From Candidatus Electrothrix marina (lineage in GTDB: Bacteria > Desulfobacterota > Desulfobulbia > Desulfobulbales > Desulfobulbaceae): 9,825 nucleotides of DNA. Of the stretch, positions 1-6,801 are shown piece by piece. Every line of letters starts with the position of its first letter. Position 1 is the stretch's first letter. Made by a program: the position numbers and the translations under genes. The stretch lies in assembly GCA_004028495.1 (NCBI GenBank), contig MTKS01000039.1:1-9825 (forward strand). Reading direction: 5' to 3'. A model generated the notes under the pieces. That model saw only the letters and a program-made list of their open reading frames with translations, was not told where the DNA came from and searched no databases.

Positions 1-2
1 TT

Positions 3-716
3 TTGTTGAAGTTTATTGACTGGCAGACAGCGCGTATTGAATCTTTGGATGGAGAAAATCAAAAGCTGAAAAAAAAAGTCGCCCACTTGGAACGCAGATT
101 CTCCGAGAGGCTGGCGGGCGCGACAAAGGCGGAAGAAAACGAGGGGAAAAGAAGAAAAATCACGCGCAGAAAGATAGTTGATATCCTGAAAGTCCCGCTT
201 GACGGAGCAGCACGTCCAGAGAATATTCAACGGGTTTTAGTGAAAAACGTTCAAAATCTCCTGATCAATATAGGCAATAGAAATAAAAGACAATTTACAA
301 GATTACCTGTCCCGGGAGATGTTAATCTCGATTTCGGCTTAAAGGAATATTACAAGCAGGAGATTAAGGATATCAGTCTCTGCGGGATGTATGTCAGGGG
401 GCGTTTTAACCAACAGGCGGGAGATATCTGCAGCGTCATCCTCAATCCTTCGGAAATTGACGTGGATCTTGAAATTCATGCCGCCTGTTCGAGTATCAGG
501 GTGGATAAGGACGGCATAGCCCTTGAGTTCATCTCAATGCGATTAAAGGACTTCTGTGCTCTGCAAACCGTTCTCCTCAATGAGGCTGATGATCCCTTTG
601 TCCTAGGCACGGAATTTGTCAATAATGCCGATCTGGAGCTTGAGGGGGATCTCATCATTTGTAAGCGGCATCGCCCCCATCCCCTCGACATAGGAGGTCA
701 GGAGGAAGTCTGCTGA
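3..716 (+). CDS. PilZ-domain protein with N-terminal coiled coil (5' end may lie outside the window)
   Basis: A predicted cytoplasmic c-di-GMP receptor. Numbered from a TTG at base 3, residues about 10-45 are charged and heptad-like (many E, K, R and L), which suggests a coiled coil. The PilZ domain follows at about 94-195. It shows both ligand-binding signatures: R96-x3-R100 (RQFTR) and D123-x-S125-x2-G128 (DISLCG). The usual PilZ ending follows (GIALEF near 171-176, then a helix). The frame is open to the left edge, so the TTG start is only the first one visible and the protein may be longer. No catalytic domain is visible, so it probably acts by binding a partner when c-di-GMP is bound. 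It is the only plus-strand gene, and its last 19 bases overlap the 3' end of folK in a convergent arrangement. The domain call is firm; the process it controls is unknown. Confidence 0.8.
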   Translation: MLKFIDWQTARIESLDGENQKLKKKVAHLERRFSERLAGATKAEENEGKRRKITRRKIVDILKVPLDGAARPENIQRVLVKNVQNLLINIGNRNKRQFTRLPVPGDVNLDFGLKEYYKQEIKDISLCGMYVRGRFNQQAGDICSVILNPSEIDVDLEIHAACSSIRVDKDGIALEFISMRLKDFCALQTVLLNEADDPFVLGTEFVNNADLELEGDLIICKRHRPHPLDIGGQEEVC

Positions 717-1258
717 TCCGCTCCTTCCTCCCGCCAGCCTGCCTGCTCAATCTCCTCGCTGCCGCCTCTCTGTTTCTGCTCCTCGGCCAGCAGCTCGGCA
801 ATTGTTTTGTTCCGCAAAGGATGCTCCGCCTGCGGTGCAATCTCCGCCAGAGGAATCAGCACAAAGAGCCGCTCATGCATTAAAGGATGGGGAAGCGCGA
901 GCCGATCAGTCTGCATAATACAGGCATCAAAGAGGAGGAGGTCGAGATCAAGGGTCCTGTCCTGATACCCCTCCGGCTCCGGATGACGAATTCTGCCGAA
1001 TTGCCGCTCCGTTTCCAGGAGGAGATTGAGAAGAGCCTCCGGGGCCAGGATGGTGCGGAGAAGACCGGCTGCATTAATGAACCAATGGCTGCTCTCCATC
1101 CCCACAGGTCGGGTGCGATAGGGTGAGGAAAGGGTCTGCAAACTGACCTCGGGATGCTGGCCGAGAGACTGCCAGGCATCCTTCAGCAAGGTGCGTGATT
1201 GACCGAGATTGGAGCCGAGGCCGATACAGGCGGAATGAAAAGGGGGAATGCTGTTCAT
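698..1258 (-). CDS. folK: 2-amino-4-hydroxy-6-hydroxymethyldihydropteridine pyrophosphokinase (HPPK)
   Basis: A folate-pathway enzyme that transfers pyrophosphate from ATP to 6-hydroxymethyl-7,8-dihydropterin, giving the substrate of dihydropteroate synthase. The 186 aa show the family landmarks in order: the N-terminal GLGSNLG (about 13-19), SSPYRTRPVG with the FINAA strand after it, the catalytic and metal-binding signature RTLDLDLLLFD (about 100-110), and LPHPLMHERLFVLIPLAEIAP further on. The first HPPK strand begins about ten residues after the chosen ATG, as is usual. The last 25 or so residues (E/Q/G-rich) extend beyond the typical core of about 160 aa and look disordered. No clear Shine-Dalgarno precedes the ATG. 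The gene lies 69 bases after the H-NOX gene and could be co-transcribed with it. Its 3' end overlaps the converging PilZ gene by 19 bases. Confidence 0.93.
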   Translation of the reverse strand: MNSIPPFHSACIGLGSNLGQSRTLLKDAWQSLGQHPEVSLQTLSSPYRTRPVGMESSHWFINAAGLLRTILAPEALLNLLLETERQFGRIRHPEPEGYQDRTLDLDLLLFDACIMQTDRLALPHPLMHERLFVLIPLAEIAPQAEHPLRNKTIAELLAEEQKQRGGSEEIEQAGWREEGADQQTSS

Positions 1259-1288
1259 GAACAGGTTCGCAAAAATGAGATCGGATTT

Positions 1289-1314
1289 GTCCTGAAATTA
1301 AATGAGTCCTGAAA
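1289..1314. repeat. Short direct repeat in the H-NOX/folK spacer
   Basis: GTCCTGAAA occurs at 1289-1297 and again at 1306-1314, a 17-base offset, in the short spacer just upstream of folK. It could be a paired binding site or chance. Nothing else in the 69-base spacer looks like a promoter or terminator. Confidence 0.35.
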
Positions 1315-1327
1315 CGGATGCCGAGGT

Positions 1328-2005
1328 TTACTTAAAGAAAGAGAATATCTTTTGAAGAATACTCTGTTTCTCCTCGACCCTACTACCTGCTTCGTCCACC
1401 TCCGGCTTTCTCGAAGTGTCAGCACCGGCCTGTTCCGATGTTTTCTGTTCAGTTTCCGGGGAGGTTTCCGACGAAGACTGCTCCGGAAAAACGATTTCAA
1501 CCGCAGTCTCACTTTTCTTTGCTACCCTCAAATCTTCATTATAATATTTTCCCACACCTTTGATCAGGCCGATAAGGAAATCAATCAACCCTCTGTGGGA
1601 TTTATAGTGCATAATCAGGGTGTGTTCATCCTGCCATTCGTAATCAAACCGCGGCGGATGGGCATCCGGTACGCTGGAAGTGACCGTTTCATGCAGTTTA
1701 TCCATATGGAGCAGCATTTCTTTGGCAGAATGCGCTTTTCTTCGATAATACATACTGTACACTTTCGGCGCATACGCATTGACCCAGTAATCGCCGAAGG
1801 CATCAGCAGCCTGATCCGGCGTGAGGTCTAACACCTTGCAGGCCGCATGAATAATATCCAGGACTGATGTATCCTCAACATTTGATGTCATATTGAAGAG
1901 AGTGTGTTTGTCCAATCCCGCTTCTTCAAGTACATTTTCCCAGGAATGCTGTCCGAATTGTTCTTTGACTAAACTTTCCAAACAGGTAACAATGACACCT
2001 TTCAT
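1328..2005 (-). CDS. Stand-alone H-NOX (heme NO-binding) sensor with acidic C-terminal tail
   Basis: A heme-based gas sensor of the H-NOX/HNOB family (225 aa, domain at about 1-175). The start MKGVIV matches the family start. By alignment with the well-studied Thermoanaerobacter (Tt) H-NOX from memory, at a constant +3 offset, the proximal heme ligand is H105, the conserved proline P118, and the propionate-binding YxSxR motif Y134-S136-R138. The distal residues that stabilise O2 in Tt H-NOX (W9, N74, Y140) are L9, W74 and F143 here, so I infer an NO sensor that excludes O2. Residues 176-215 are a Ser/Thr/Glu-rich low-complexity linker. The last 12 or so residues (ILQKIFSFFK) form a short hydrophobic and basic segment that could bind a membrane or partner. 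No kinase, GGDEF or chemoreceptor partner is in the window. Only a weak purine-rich RBS (AAGAAGAGA) precedes the ATG. Confidence 0.9.
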   Translation of the reverse strand: MKGVIVTCLESLVKEQFGQHSWENVLEEAGLDKHTLFNMTSNVEDTSVLDIIHAACKVLDLTPDQAADAFGDYWVNAYAPKVYSMYYRRKAHSAKEMLLHMDKLHETVTSSVPDAHPPRFDYEWQDEHTLIMHYKSHRGLIDFLIGLIKGVGKYYNEDLRVAKKSETAVEIVFPEQSSSETSPETEQKTSEQAGADTSRKPEVDEAGSRVEEKQSILQKIFSFFK

Positions 2006-2071
2006 AGTCGTCTCTTCTTTTCAGCTATAACTGAGGGCTGTTATGGAGTTCATGTGAAACTGGTTTGCTCC

Positions 2072-2122
2072 CCCCGCCCCTTTCGGAGCGGGGTTGTTCA
2101 TGTATACAAGATTTTTTTTTTT
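2072..2122. other. GC-rich hairpin and 11-T tract between dapB and the H-NOX gene
   Basis: In this 137-base spacer, CCCCGC (2072-2077) pairs with GCGGGG (2088-2093), with an inner CC/GG pair and a TTTC loop. An uninterrupted run of 11 T lies at 2112-2122 on the plus strand. GGAGCGGG occurs twice, at 2085-2092 and 2124-2131, on either side of the T tract. Read in the gene direction (minus), the hairpin is not followed by a U tract, so it is not a standard terminator. It may slow polymerase or be a small repeat. The homopolymer is prone to slippage and sequencing error. Confidence 0.5.
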
Positions 2123-2142
2123 GCGGAGCGGGAACAGGAAAA

Positions 2143-2955
2143 TCAGAACTTCGCAAGGCCCAGAACATCGAACATGGTGTAGAGTCCCTTGGGCTGGCTG
2201 ACCACCCAGGCCGCAGCCTTGGCCGCACCTCCGGCAAAGTTATCCCGACTGTGGGCCCGGTGGGTGATTTCAATCCGCTCGCCGGGACCGGCAAAGTAGG
2301 CAGTGTGTTCACCGACAATGTCTCCGGCCCGAATGGTCTGGATGCCGATTTCTTTGTCGGTTCGCTCGCCGATGATACCGTTGCGTTCAAAGACACCTAC
2401 CTCGGCCAGGTCTCTTCCAAGGCCCTTGGCCGCCATTTCTCCAATCTTCAGAGCGGTTCCGGAGGGAGCATCCTTTTTCATGCGATGATGGGCCTCAACG
2501 ATCTCCACGTCATAGGCATCGCCGAGCACGGCAGCTGCCTTTTCTACCAGCTTAAACAGAACATTCACGCCCACAGCCATGTTTGGGGCCTGGACGCAGG
2601 GGAAATGTTCGGCAGCGGTGTCACGTAAGGTGGTCAGATTTTCTGCGCTGAGGCCAGTGGTCCCGATCACCATAGCTCGTCCATGCTTGGCCGCGATCTT
2701 AACGAATTCCATGGTGGCCTTGTGAAAGGTGAAATCAATGATGACCTCGCCCTGATCAATCACCGCCTCTAGGCTGTCAGCGATGGTCACACCTGCGTTG
2801 CCAATGCCTGCTATTTCTCCGGCGTCCTTGCCTACATTAGGGTTGCCGGGCTGTTCAAAGGCTCCGGCCAGGGTAAGATCCGGGTGCTGATGCACCATAT
2901 AACAGATACGTTGTCCCATTCGACCGGTGGCTCCGGCTACAATTACTTTGGTCAT
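2143..2955 (-). CDS. dapB: 4-hydroxy-tetrahydrodipicolinate reductase
   Basis: The second committed step of diaminopimelate/lysine synthesis: NAD(P)H reduction of the DapA product to tetrahydrodipicolinate. The 270 aa match the usual length. The N-terminal dinucleotide-binding loop is GATGRMG (residues 8-14), followed by the IDFTF strand (73-77) and the GTTGLS segment (98-103). The catalytic and substrate-binding signature EAHHRMKKDAPSGTA (154-168) holds H156, H157 and K160, which correspond to H159, H160 and K163 of the E. coli enzyme. The C-terminal oligomerisation segment (AAAWV through FDVLGL) is intact. It starts at an ATG with only a weak AAAGAGAAAA ribosome site. A 430-base repeat-rich spacer and the PilZ glycosyltransferase gene separate it from dapA, so it may depend on its own promoter. 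Confidence 0.96.
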   Translation of the reverse strand: MTKVIVAGATGRMGQRICYMVHQHPDLTLAGAFEQPGNPNVGKDAGEIAGIGNAGVTIADSLEAVIDQGEVIIDFTFHKATMEFVKIAAKHGRAMVIGTTGLSAENLTTLRDTAAEHFPCVQAPNMAVGVNVLFKLVEKAAAVLGDAYDVEIVEAHHRMKKDAPSGTALKIGEMAAKGLGRDLAEVGVFERNGIIGERTDKEIGIQTIRAGDIVGEHTAYFAGPGERIEITHRAHSRDNFAGGAAKAAAWVVSQPKGLYTMFDVLGLAKF

Positions 2956-2983
2956 GGTTTTCTCTTTTTTTATATAAAAGTTG

Positions 2984-3099
2984 GGTAGTCCTGCATTGAG
3001 ATAATGATGGATTTTTTAGGACTATCCGTCAAGGCTCGGAAAACCGTACGAATTGCCCAACCCCCGAATCGGAAATCATCACTTCGTTGCAGGATTACC
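2984..3099. repeat. Inverted repeat A (116 bp) upstream of dapB
   Basis: GGTAGTCCTGCA (2984-2995) pairs with TGCAGGATTACC (3088-3099) with one mismatch. The stem continues imperfectly inward, including ATGAT (3004-3008) with ATCAT (3075-3079). A competing partner is AGGACTATCC (3018-3027), which can pair with the same left arm. GTTGGG (2980-2985) can also pair with CCCAAC (3056-3061). It lies directly upstream of dapB and could be a MITE-like element or a leader with alternative folds. Confidence 0.6.
3004..3032 (-). promoter_or_regulatory. Possible promoter for dapB
   Basis: On the minus strand TTGACG (plus 3027-3032) and CATCAT (plus 3004-3009) are 17 bases apart, about 50 bases before the dapB start. 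The -35 box is good and the -10 box matches TATAAT at four of six positions. The site lies inside inverted repeat A. It is plausible, given the 430-base gap from the preceding gene, but weak. Confidence 0.3.
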
Positions 3100-3104
3100 A
3101 AAAA

Positions 3105-3231
3105 TTGTATCCTCTCCAAATCTTAGGGTAGTTGCCGTTAACGCAAATTTGCTAGTACGAAAATTCAACCGGTTATGGCACGGTAAAATGTCATTGAGCA
3201 TATTTTACCCTGGATTTTAGAGAGGATACAA
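3105..3231. repeat. Inverted repeat B (127 bp) with nested hairpin
   Basis: TTGTATCCTCTC (3105-3116) and GAGAGGATACAA (3220-3231) are a perfect 12-base inverted pair. Inside them are AAA/TTT (3118-3120 with 3216-3218) and AGGGTA (3125-3130) with TACCCT (3206-3211). A separate hairpin, GGTAAAAT (3182-3189) with ATTTTACC (3202-3209), is nested at the right end. The ends resemble the terminal repeats of a small non-autonomous element. No convincing ORF lies between them and I see no clear target duplication. Confidence 0.65.
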
Positions 3232-3273
3232 ATATTTTGCAGACTTCGACATGTGAACTTTAAGTTGTAGCTG

Positions 3274-3390
3274 TTTGAAGGTAACCGTTCACTCTCCTCT
3301 GGTACATCTCGATCATTTTGAGAGTAACTGCCTGAATTCTCGTTTTGAGAATCAAAATATTGGGAGGGGGTCTGAATGGTTACGTTTAAA
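3274..3390. repeat. Inverted repeat C (117 bp) overlapping the glycosyltransferase stop codon
   Basis: The left arm 3274-3291 (TTTGAAGGTAACCGTTCA) pairs with 3373-3390 (TGAATGGTTACGTTTAAA), with one mismatch and two G-T pairs over 18 positions. A weaker pyrimidine/purine extension follows (CTCCT with GGGGG near 3294-3298 and 3366-3370). A perfect hairpin, ATTCTC (3336-3341) with GAGAAT (3347-3352), sits in the loop. The right arm covers the glycosyltransferase stop codon (3386-3388). It could help end that transcript, but no U tract follows. Confidence 0.6.
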
Positions 3391-4780
3391 GCATAAACTC
3401 CTTCCACTCAGTTGGTGCTTTGATGATACTAAAACCTGCTGTGAGTGATCTATCCTTTTTTATGCCCCAGCCCCATTTAGAAGAATTCGCCCATTTCTGA
3501 TGTACTATTAATTTGTAGTGCTTGGAATCTAAAAAGTTAGAAACCATAATGGTCAGCGGTCCTTCCTTATTTTCGTTAAATTTGACAGGTAATCCCTGCA
3601 CCTGAAGACCTCCAAGAGATGCATCTCGTATCGTCCCTGTATAGCTGGAATCCTCATTAATTAGTTGTGCCGTATAGTCCCGGAGTTCCATTCTTGGATA
3701 TTTTCGAATGCCCGTACCGTGAAAGATAGCATCTAATTTTTTGTTATCAGGAGCGATATCTTTCATTATGTTCTTCCGCCATGCCACAGACACCTTGTTA
3801 TTCCTAAGTAAAAGACGTGTCAATTTTTCGCCGCTCTTCTGCCACTGTTCTTCCAGAATGGAATGTTCCGTTTTGACCTCGTGCTTGAGCATTTCAATAT
3901 TTTTTATAGCCATAAAAATAGCCTGTTGAATATCCTTGCTATAATTTTGAGTGAAAATTGCTCCTTTTTTAAAATATTCTTTCAATATTAAAGTGTCAGA
4001 TAAAATAAGAGGTTTTTTTTGCGAAACGGCCTCATATGCTCCACAGACCAAGCAATTTTCCATATTAGTTAAATCCATAACTAAATCAACCGAATTTAAT
4101 AGATCATAATAATCTGTTTCACTTAAGAAGCCCGTTAACCGAATATTCATTGGACTCTTTTTATAAAGAGTTGAATCTATTTTACGATAATCACCGGTCA
4201 TATAAATAATATAATCTTCTGGCAATTCTTTTGCCGCCTCAAATATTTCTCGATAAGGTTCATCTGTATCAAAGGAGCTTACACATAAAATATTTATTTT
4301 TCCCTCGACATCAAATTGCCCGCAATCAGTTTTGTATTCTGGAAGCTTGTCGGGTAATATAAAAGTTCTTCCGTTATTATTGTCAACAATCTCAGCTACA
4401 AAGCGATTGGTAACAATAGTCAAATCCGCCTCTTTTTGCCAAAAGCGATAAACCCAAGGAAACTTTTCACCGACTGAAAAATTAGGAATAATCCCAGCAT
4501 GATGCGCATCTACGACATAATAAAATCCCAGCACACGATGAAGTATACAGCCAAGCAAGGTAAGAATAATTGAAGGATTTTGAACTATTAAAATTTGGGG
4601 CCGTTTATAAAGCAAATAAAGCAAGGTTGAAGCCACAAAAAATGGATGTTTCAATAAACGAGGCAAGGAACTTTCAAAAACAATCGGAGTTATACCAAGA
4701 TATCGACACAGCTCAAGCGTGCGACGATGACGCTCCCAAGCCAACCAAACAATATTTTCGTTAATAACAGTTTGTTTCAT
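3386..4780 (-). CDS. GT4-like glycosyltransferase fused to a C-terminal PilZ (c-di-GMP receptor) domain
   Basis: Residues 1-330 resemble a two-domain GT-B glycosyltransferase. There is a hydrophobic stretch (about 47-90), the VVDAHH motif (89-94) at the acceptor side, a Rossmann-like strand KINILCVSSF (161-170), a TGFLSETDYYDLLNSVDLVMDLT segment (216-238), and an acidic pair E241/E250 before AVSQKKPLILSDT that recalls the GT4 nucleotide-sugar loop (spacing X8, not the textbook X7). Residues about 355-464 are a PilZ domain with R359-x3-R363 (RKYPR) and D386-x-S388-x2-G391 (DASLGG). I infer a sugar transferase controlled directly by c-di-GMP; donor and acceptor are unknown. An ideal AAGGAGG (plus 4788-4794) lies 7 bases before the ATG. 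The gene is much more AT-rich than the dap genes and separates dapA from dapB, which suggests acquisition. Apart from the PilZ domain, the closest family is uncertain. Confidence 0.82.
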   Translation of the reverse strand: MKQTVINENIVWLAWERHRRTLELCRYLGITPIVFESSLPRLLKHPFFVASTLLYLLYKRPQILIVQNPSIILTLLGCILHRVLGFYYVVDAHHAGIIPNFSVGEKFPWVYRFWQKEADLTIVTNRFVAEIVDNNNGRTFILPDKLPEYKTDCGQFDVEGKINILCVSSFDTDEPYREIFEAAKELPEDYIIYMTGDYRKIDSTLYKKSPMNIRLTGFLSETDYYDLLNSVDLVMDLTNMENCLVCGAYEAVSQKKPLILSDTLILKEYFKKGAIFTQNYSKDIQQAIFMAIKNIEMLKHEVKTEHSILEEQWQKSGEKLTRLLLRNNKVSVAWRKNIMKDIAPDNKKLDAIFHGTGIRKYPRMELRDYTAQLINEDSSYTGTIRDASLGGLQVQGLPVKFNENKEGPLTIMVSNFLDSKHYKLIVHQKWANSSKWGWGIKKDRSLTAGFSIIKAPTEWKEFML

Positions 4781-4879
4781 TTCGTAACCTCCTTGATCTT
4801 AAATAATGGTACCGGTTCCGTTCAGTTCGTCATTTATCAAGCTGTAATACGGCAAGTATTCAAAGTGAAATGGAAAGAA

Positions 4880-4900
4880 GGACGATCACAAAGATCGCCC
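4880..4900 (-). terminator. Hairpin after dapA (weak terminator or attenuator)
   Basis: On the minus strand GGGCGATC, loop TTTGT, GATCGTCC forms an 8-pair stem with one G-U, starting 9 bases after the dapA stop. A pyrimidine-rich run (TTCTTTCC) follows rather than a clean U tract. It may partly end dapF-dapA transcription before the glycosyltransferase gene, or protect the dapA mRNA end. Confidence 0.55.
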
Positions 4901-4909
4901 CTGCGCACC

Positions 4910-5802
4910 TTAAATCAACCCAACTTCTTTCATCTCAGTGATCAGCTTATTCAATGAGGCCTCATCCATTTCCGTCATGGGTAGGCGAACCTCAGGGGTG
5001 GCGATCTTACCCATCAGGTGCAGTCCCTTCTTGGCCGGGGCCGGGTTGGGATAGCAGAACATGGTCCCCATCAGGGCAAAGAGCTTGTAGTGCAGCTCAT
5101 TGGCTTTGACCAAATCCCCATTCAGGGCCGCTTCCATCAGCTCGGACATGGCCTTGGGATAGACATTGGAGGTTACGGAAATAACCCCTTTGCCGCCGAT
5201 GAGCACGGTGGGCATGGATGTAAAATCATCACCTGAGAGGACGATAAAGTCTTTCGGGCAAAGACGAATCACTTCGGAAATCTGATTGAGGCAGCCGCAG
5301 GCCTCTTTTATGCCGATAACACTGGGCAGTTCGGCCAGACGAGCTGTTGTAGCCGGGGCCATATTGGTGACGGTGCGGCCCGGCACATTATAGAGCACCA
5401 TGGGGATATCCACGGCCTCGGTAATGGTCTTAAAATGTCGGTACAGACCTTCCTGACTCGGCTTATTATAATAAGGAACCACGGAGAGCACTGCGTCAGC
5501 ACCGCTGCCCTTGGCTGATTCGGTCAGTTCAATGGCTTCTGCTGTACTGTTGGCACCGGTTCCGGCAATGACCGGACGCGTCCGTCAACCACCTGAACAG
5601 TGATATCAATGACTCGTTTATGCTCGTCAAAACCCAGAGTCGCGGATTCGCCGGTGGTTCCGCAGGGCACTAAGCCGTGGATGCCGTTGTCGATCTGGAA
5701 ATTAATCAGATCGGTCAGGCTTTGTTCATCAACCTTGCCGTCCCGCATAGGGGTGACAATAGCTGTGAAAGCACCTTGGATGTTTTTTCCTGTTGTCGTC
5801 AT
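4910..5802 (-). pseudogene. dapA: 4-hydroxy-tetrahydrodipicolinate synthase, interrupted by a one-base deletion
   Basis: DapA condenses pyruvate with aspartate semialdehyde, the first committed step to diaminopimelate and lysine. The N-terminal part (from ATG 5802, RBS AGGAG) carries CGTTGES with T49/T50 and ends at V76 in VDGRV. There the frame slips by one base: the plus strand has GG at 5574-5575 where GGG would give the expected VPVIAGTGANSTAEA. The N-terminal frame then runs into 17 or so foreign residues and stops at 5524. The rest is intact in the next frame down to 4910. With the base restored, Y138 and R143 (LYNVPGR) and the Schiff-base lysine K166 (GIKEA) align with E. coli Y133, R138 and K161 at a constant +5, and total length is 297 aa. 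Conservation on both sides points to a sequencing error or a very recent mutation. It follows dapF by 81 bases. Confidence 0.9.
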
Positions 5803-5883
5803 CAACCTTCTCCTTTATAATTTTTATATTAAAGACCGGATTTCATGTTTTGTTGTCCCGGCCTGCTGGACCGGAATGGGCTT

Positions 5884-6738
5884 TTACAGCAACGCCTCAG
5901 CGTCGAGTGCTCCCGAATAAATGGTATGGGCCAGCCCTTTGAGGAAAACATTATAAACAATATCATCGCGTCCGCTCACCTTATCCTCTTTGCGATCAAA
6001 CAAAATCGTCAAACGATCATTGCCCGAGGTAATAATATCCACCGGAGAGGCAGCCTGATCCAAAAATGCGGCAATAATGGCAGAGGCCGCAGCCCCGGTA
6101 CCGCAGGCCAGGGTTTCGTCTTCCACGCCCCGTTCATAGGTTCTGACCTTGATGGCATCTCCTTGGCGTTGGACGAAGTTGACATTGGTCCCGCCGGGCA
6201 TAAAGGCTTCATGATGGCGGATGAGACTACCCAAGGCACGGACATCTGCCTGATCAATATCATCGACAAAGAGCACGGCATGGGGTACGCCGGTATCAAT
6301 GCTGTGAACGGTATATTCTTTCCCCTCCGCCATAATGCGCTGATGTATGTTCAGACCAACCGGATCAGTCATCTTTACGGCAACATCCTTTGCTGAAACA
6401 CTGGCCTCGATAATTCCGGCCAAGGTGGCAAAGCGCATGTGCGCCGGGGCAATCCCCTGCAAAAAGGCAAAGCGGGCCGCACAACGGGCTCCGTTTCCGC
6501 ACATTTCGGCAACCGAGCCGTCCGCGTTGAAGAACTGCCATTGAAAATCCGCTTCAGAGGAGTCCTCGATAAGAATTAGGCCGTCTGCGCCTGCGGAAAA
6601 TTTTCTCCGGCAGACCTTGGCGGCGAATTCGGCCATAGCCTCCGGAGCAAGGAGGGGTTTGCGGTGATCAATAATAATGAAATCATTGCCTGTGCCGCTC
6701 ATCTTAACAAAGGGGACAGGAAAGTCGGGTGTCTGCAT
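5884..6738 (-). CDS. dapF: Diaminopimelate epimerase
   Basis: Converts LL-diaminopimelate to the meso form used for peptidoglycan and lysine, without a cofactor, using a pair of cysteines. The 284 aa are full length. The first half has KMSGTGNDF (12-20), FNADGSVAEMCGNGARCAARF (70-90) with catalytic C80, and GADGLI (50-55). The second half has the PGGTNVNF segment (181-188) and YERGVEDETLACGTGA (201-216) with catalytic C212 and the E207/T209 region. The ATG at 6738 has only a GGACAA sequence upstream, so the ribosome site is weak. It is the first gene of the dapF-dapA block, about 60 bases downstream of a good sigma70-type promoter, and is separated from the preceding gene by a terminator. Confidence 0.97.
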   Translation of the reverse strand: MQTPDFPVPFVKMSGTGNDFIIIDHRKPLLAPEAMAEFAAKVCRRKFSAGADGLILIEDSSEADFQWQFFNADGSVAEMCGNGARCAARFAFLQGIAPAHMRFATLAGIIEASVSAKDVAVKMTDPVGLNIHQRIMAEGKEYTVHSIDTGVPHAVLFVDDIDQADVRALGSLIRHHEAFMPGGTNVNFVQRQGDAIKVRTYERGVEDETLACGTGAAASAIIAAFLDQAASPVDIITSGNDRLTILFDRKEDKVSGRDDIVYNVFLKGLAHTIYSGALDAEALL

Positions 6739-6801
6739 CGTCGTTGTCCGTTCTTGTCGGCGAGAAGTCTATCTCTATGAAAAAGTGTTTATTAAAAAGC
6801 C

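Noticed and set aside
1352..1831. Long plus-strand frame of 159 residues
   Set aside because: It is antisense to the well-supported H-NOX gene. Other long plus-strand frames, opposite dapB (2065-2628), dapF (5845-6396) and bzaF (6997-7608), are shadows in the same way.
2101..2108. TGTATACA palindrome, found again at 8571-8578
   Set aside because: Eight-base palindromes recur by chance; the second copy lies inside the riboswitch and the contexts differ.
2980..3061. Integron attC site, because GTTGGGT and GCCCAAC match the core site patterns
   Set aside because: The polarity is reversed (GTT at the outer left and AAC at the outer right), and no integrase or cassette structure is visible.
3165..3407. 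An 80-residue minus-strand frame across the repeat region
   Set aside because: It runs through inverted repeats B and C and into the glycosyltransferase 3' end, has a low-complexity mix of residues and no ribosome site.
5858..5874. CCGG/CCGG hairpin in the dapF-dapA spacer
   Set aside because: The stem is short, with a bulge and no U tract on either side. The arms are self-complementary tetramers that occur often by chance.
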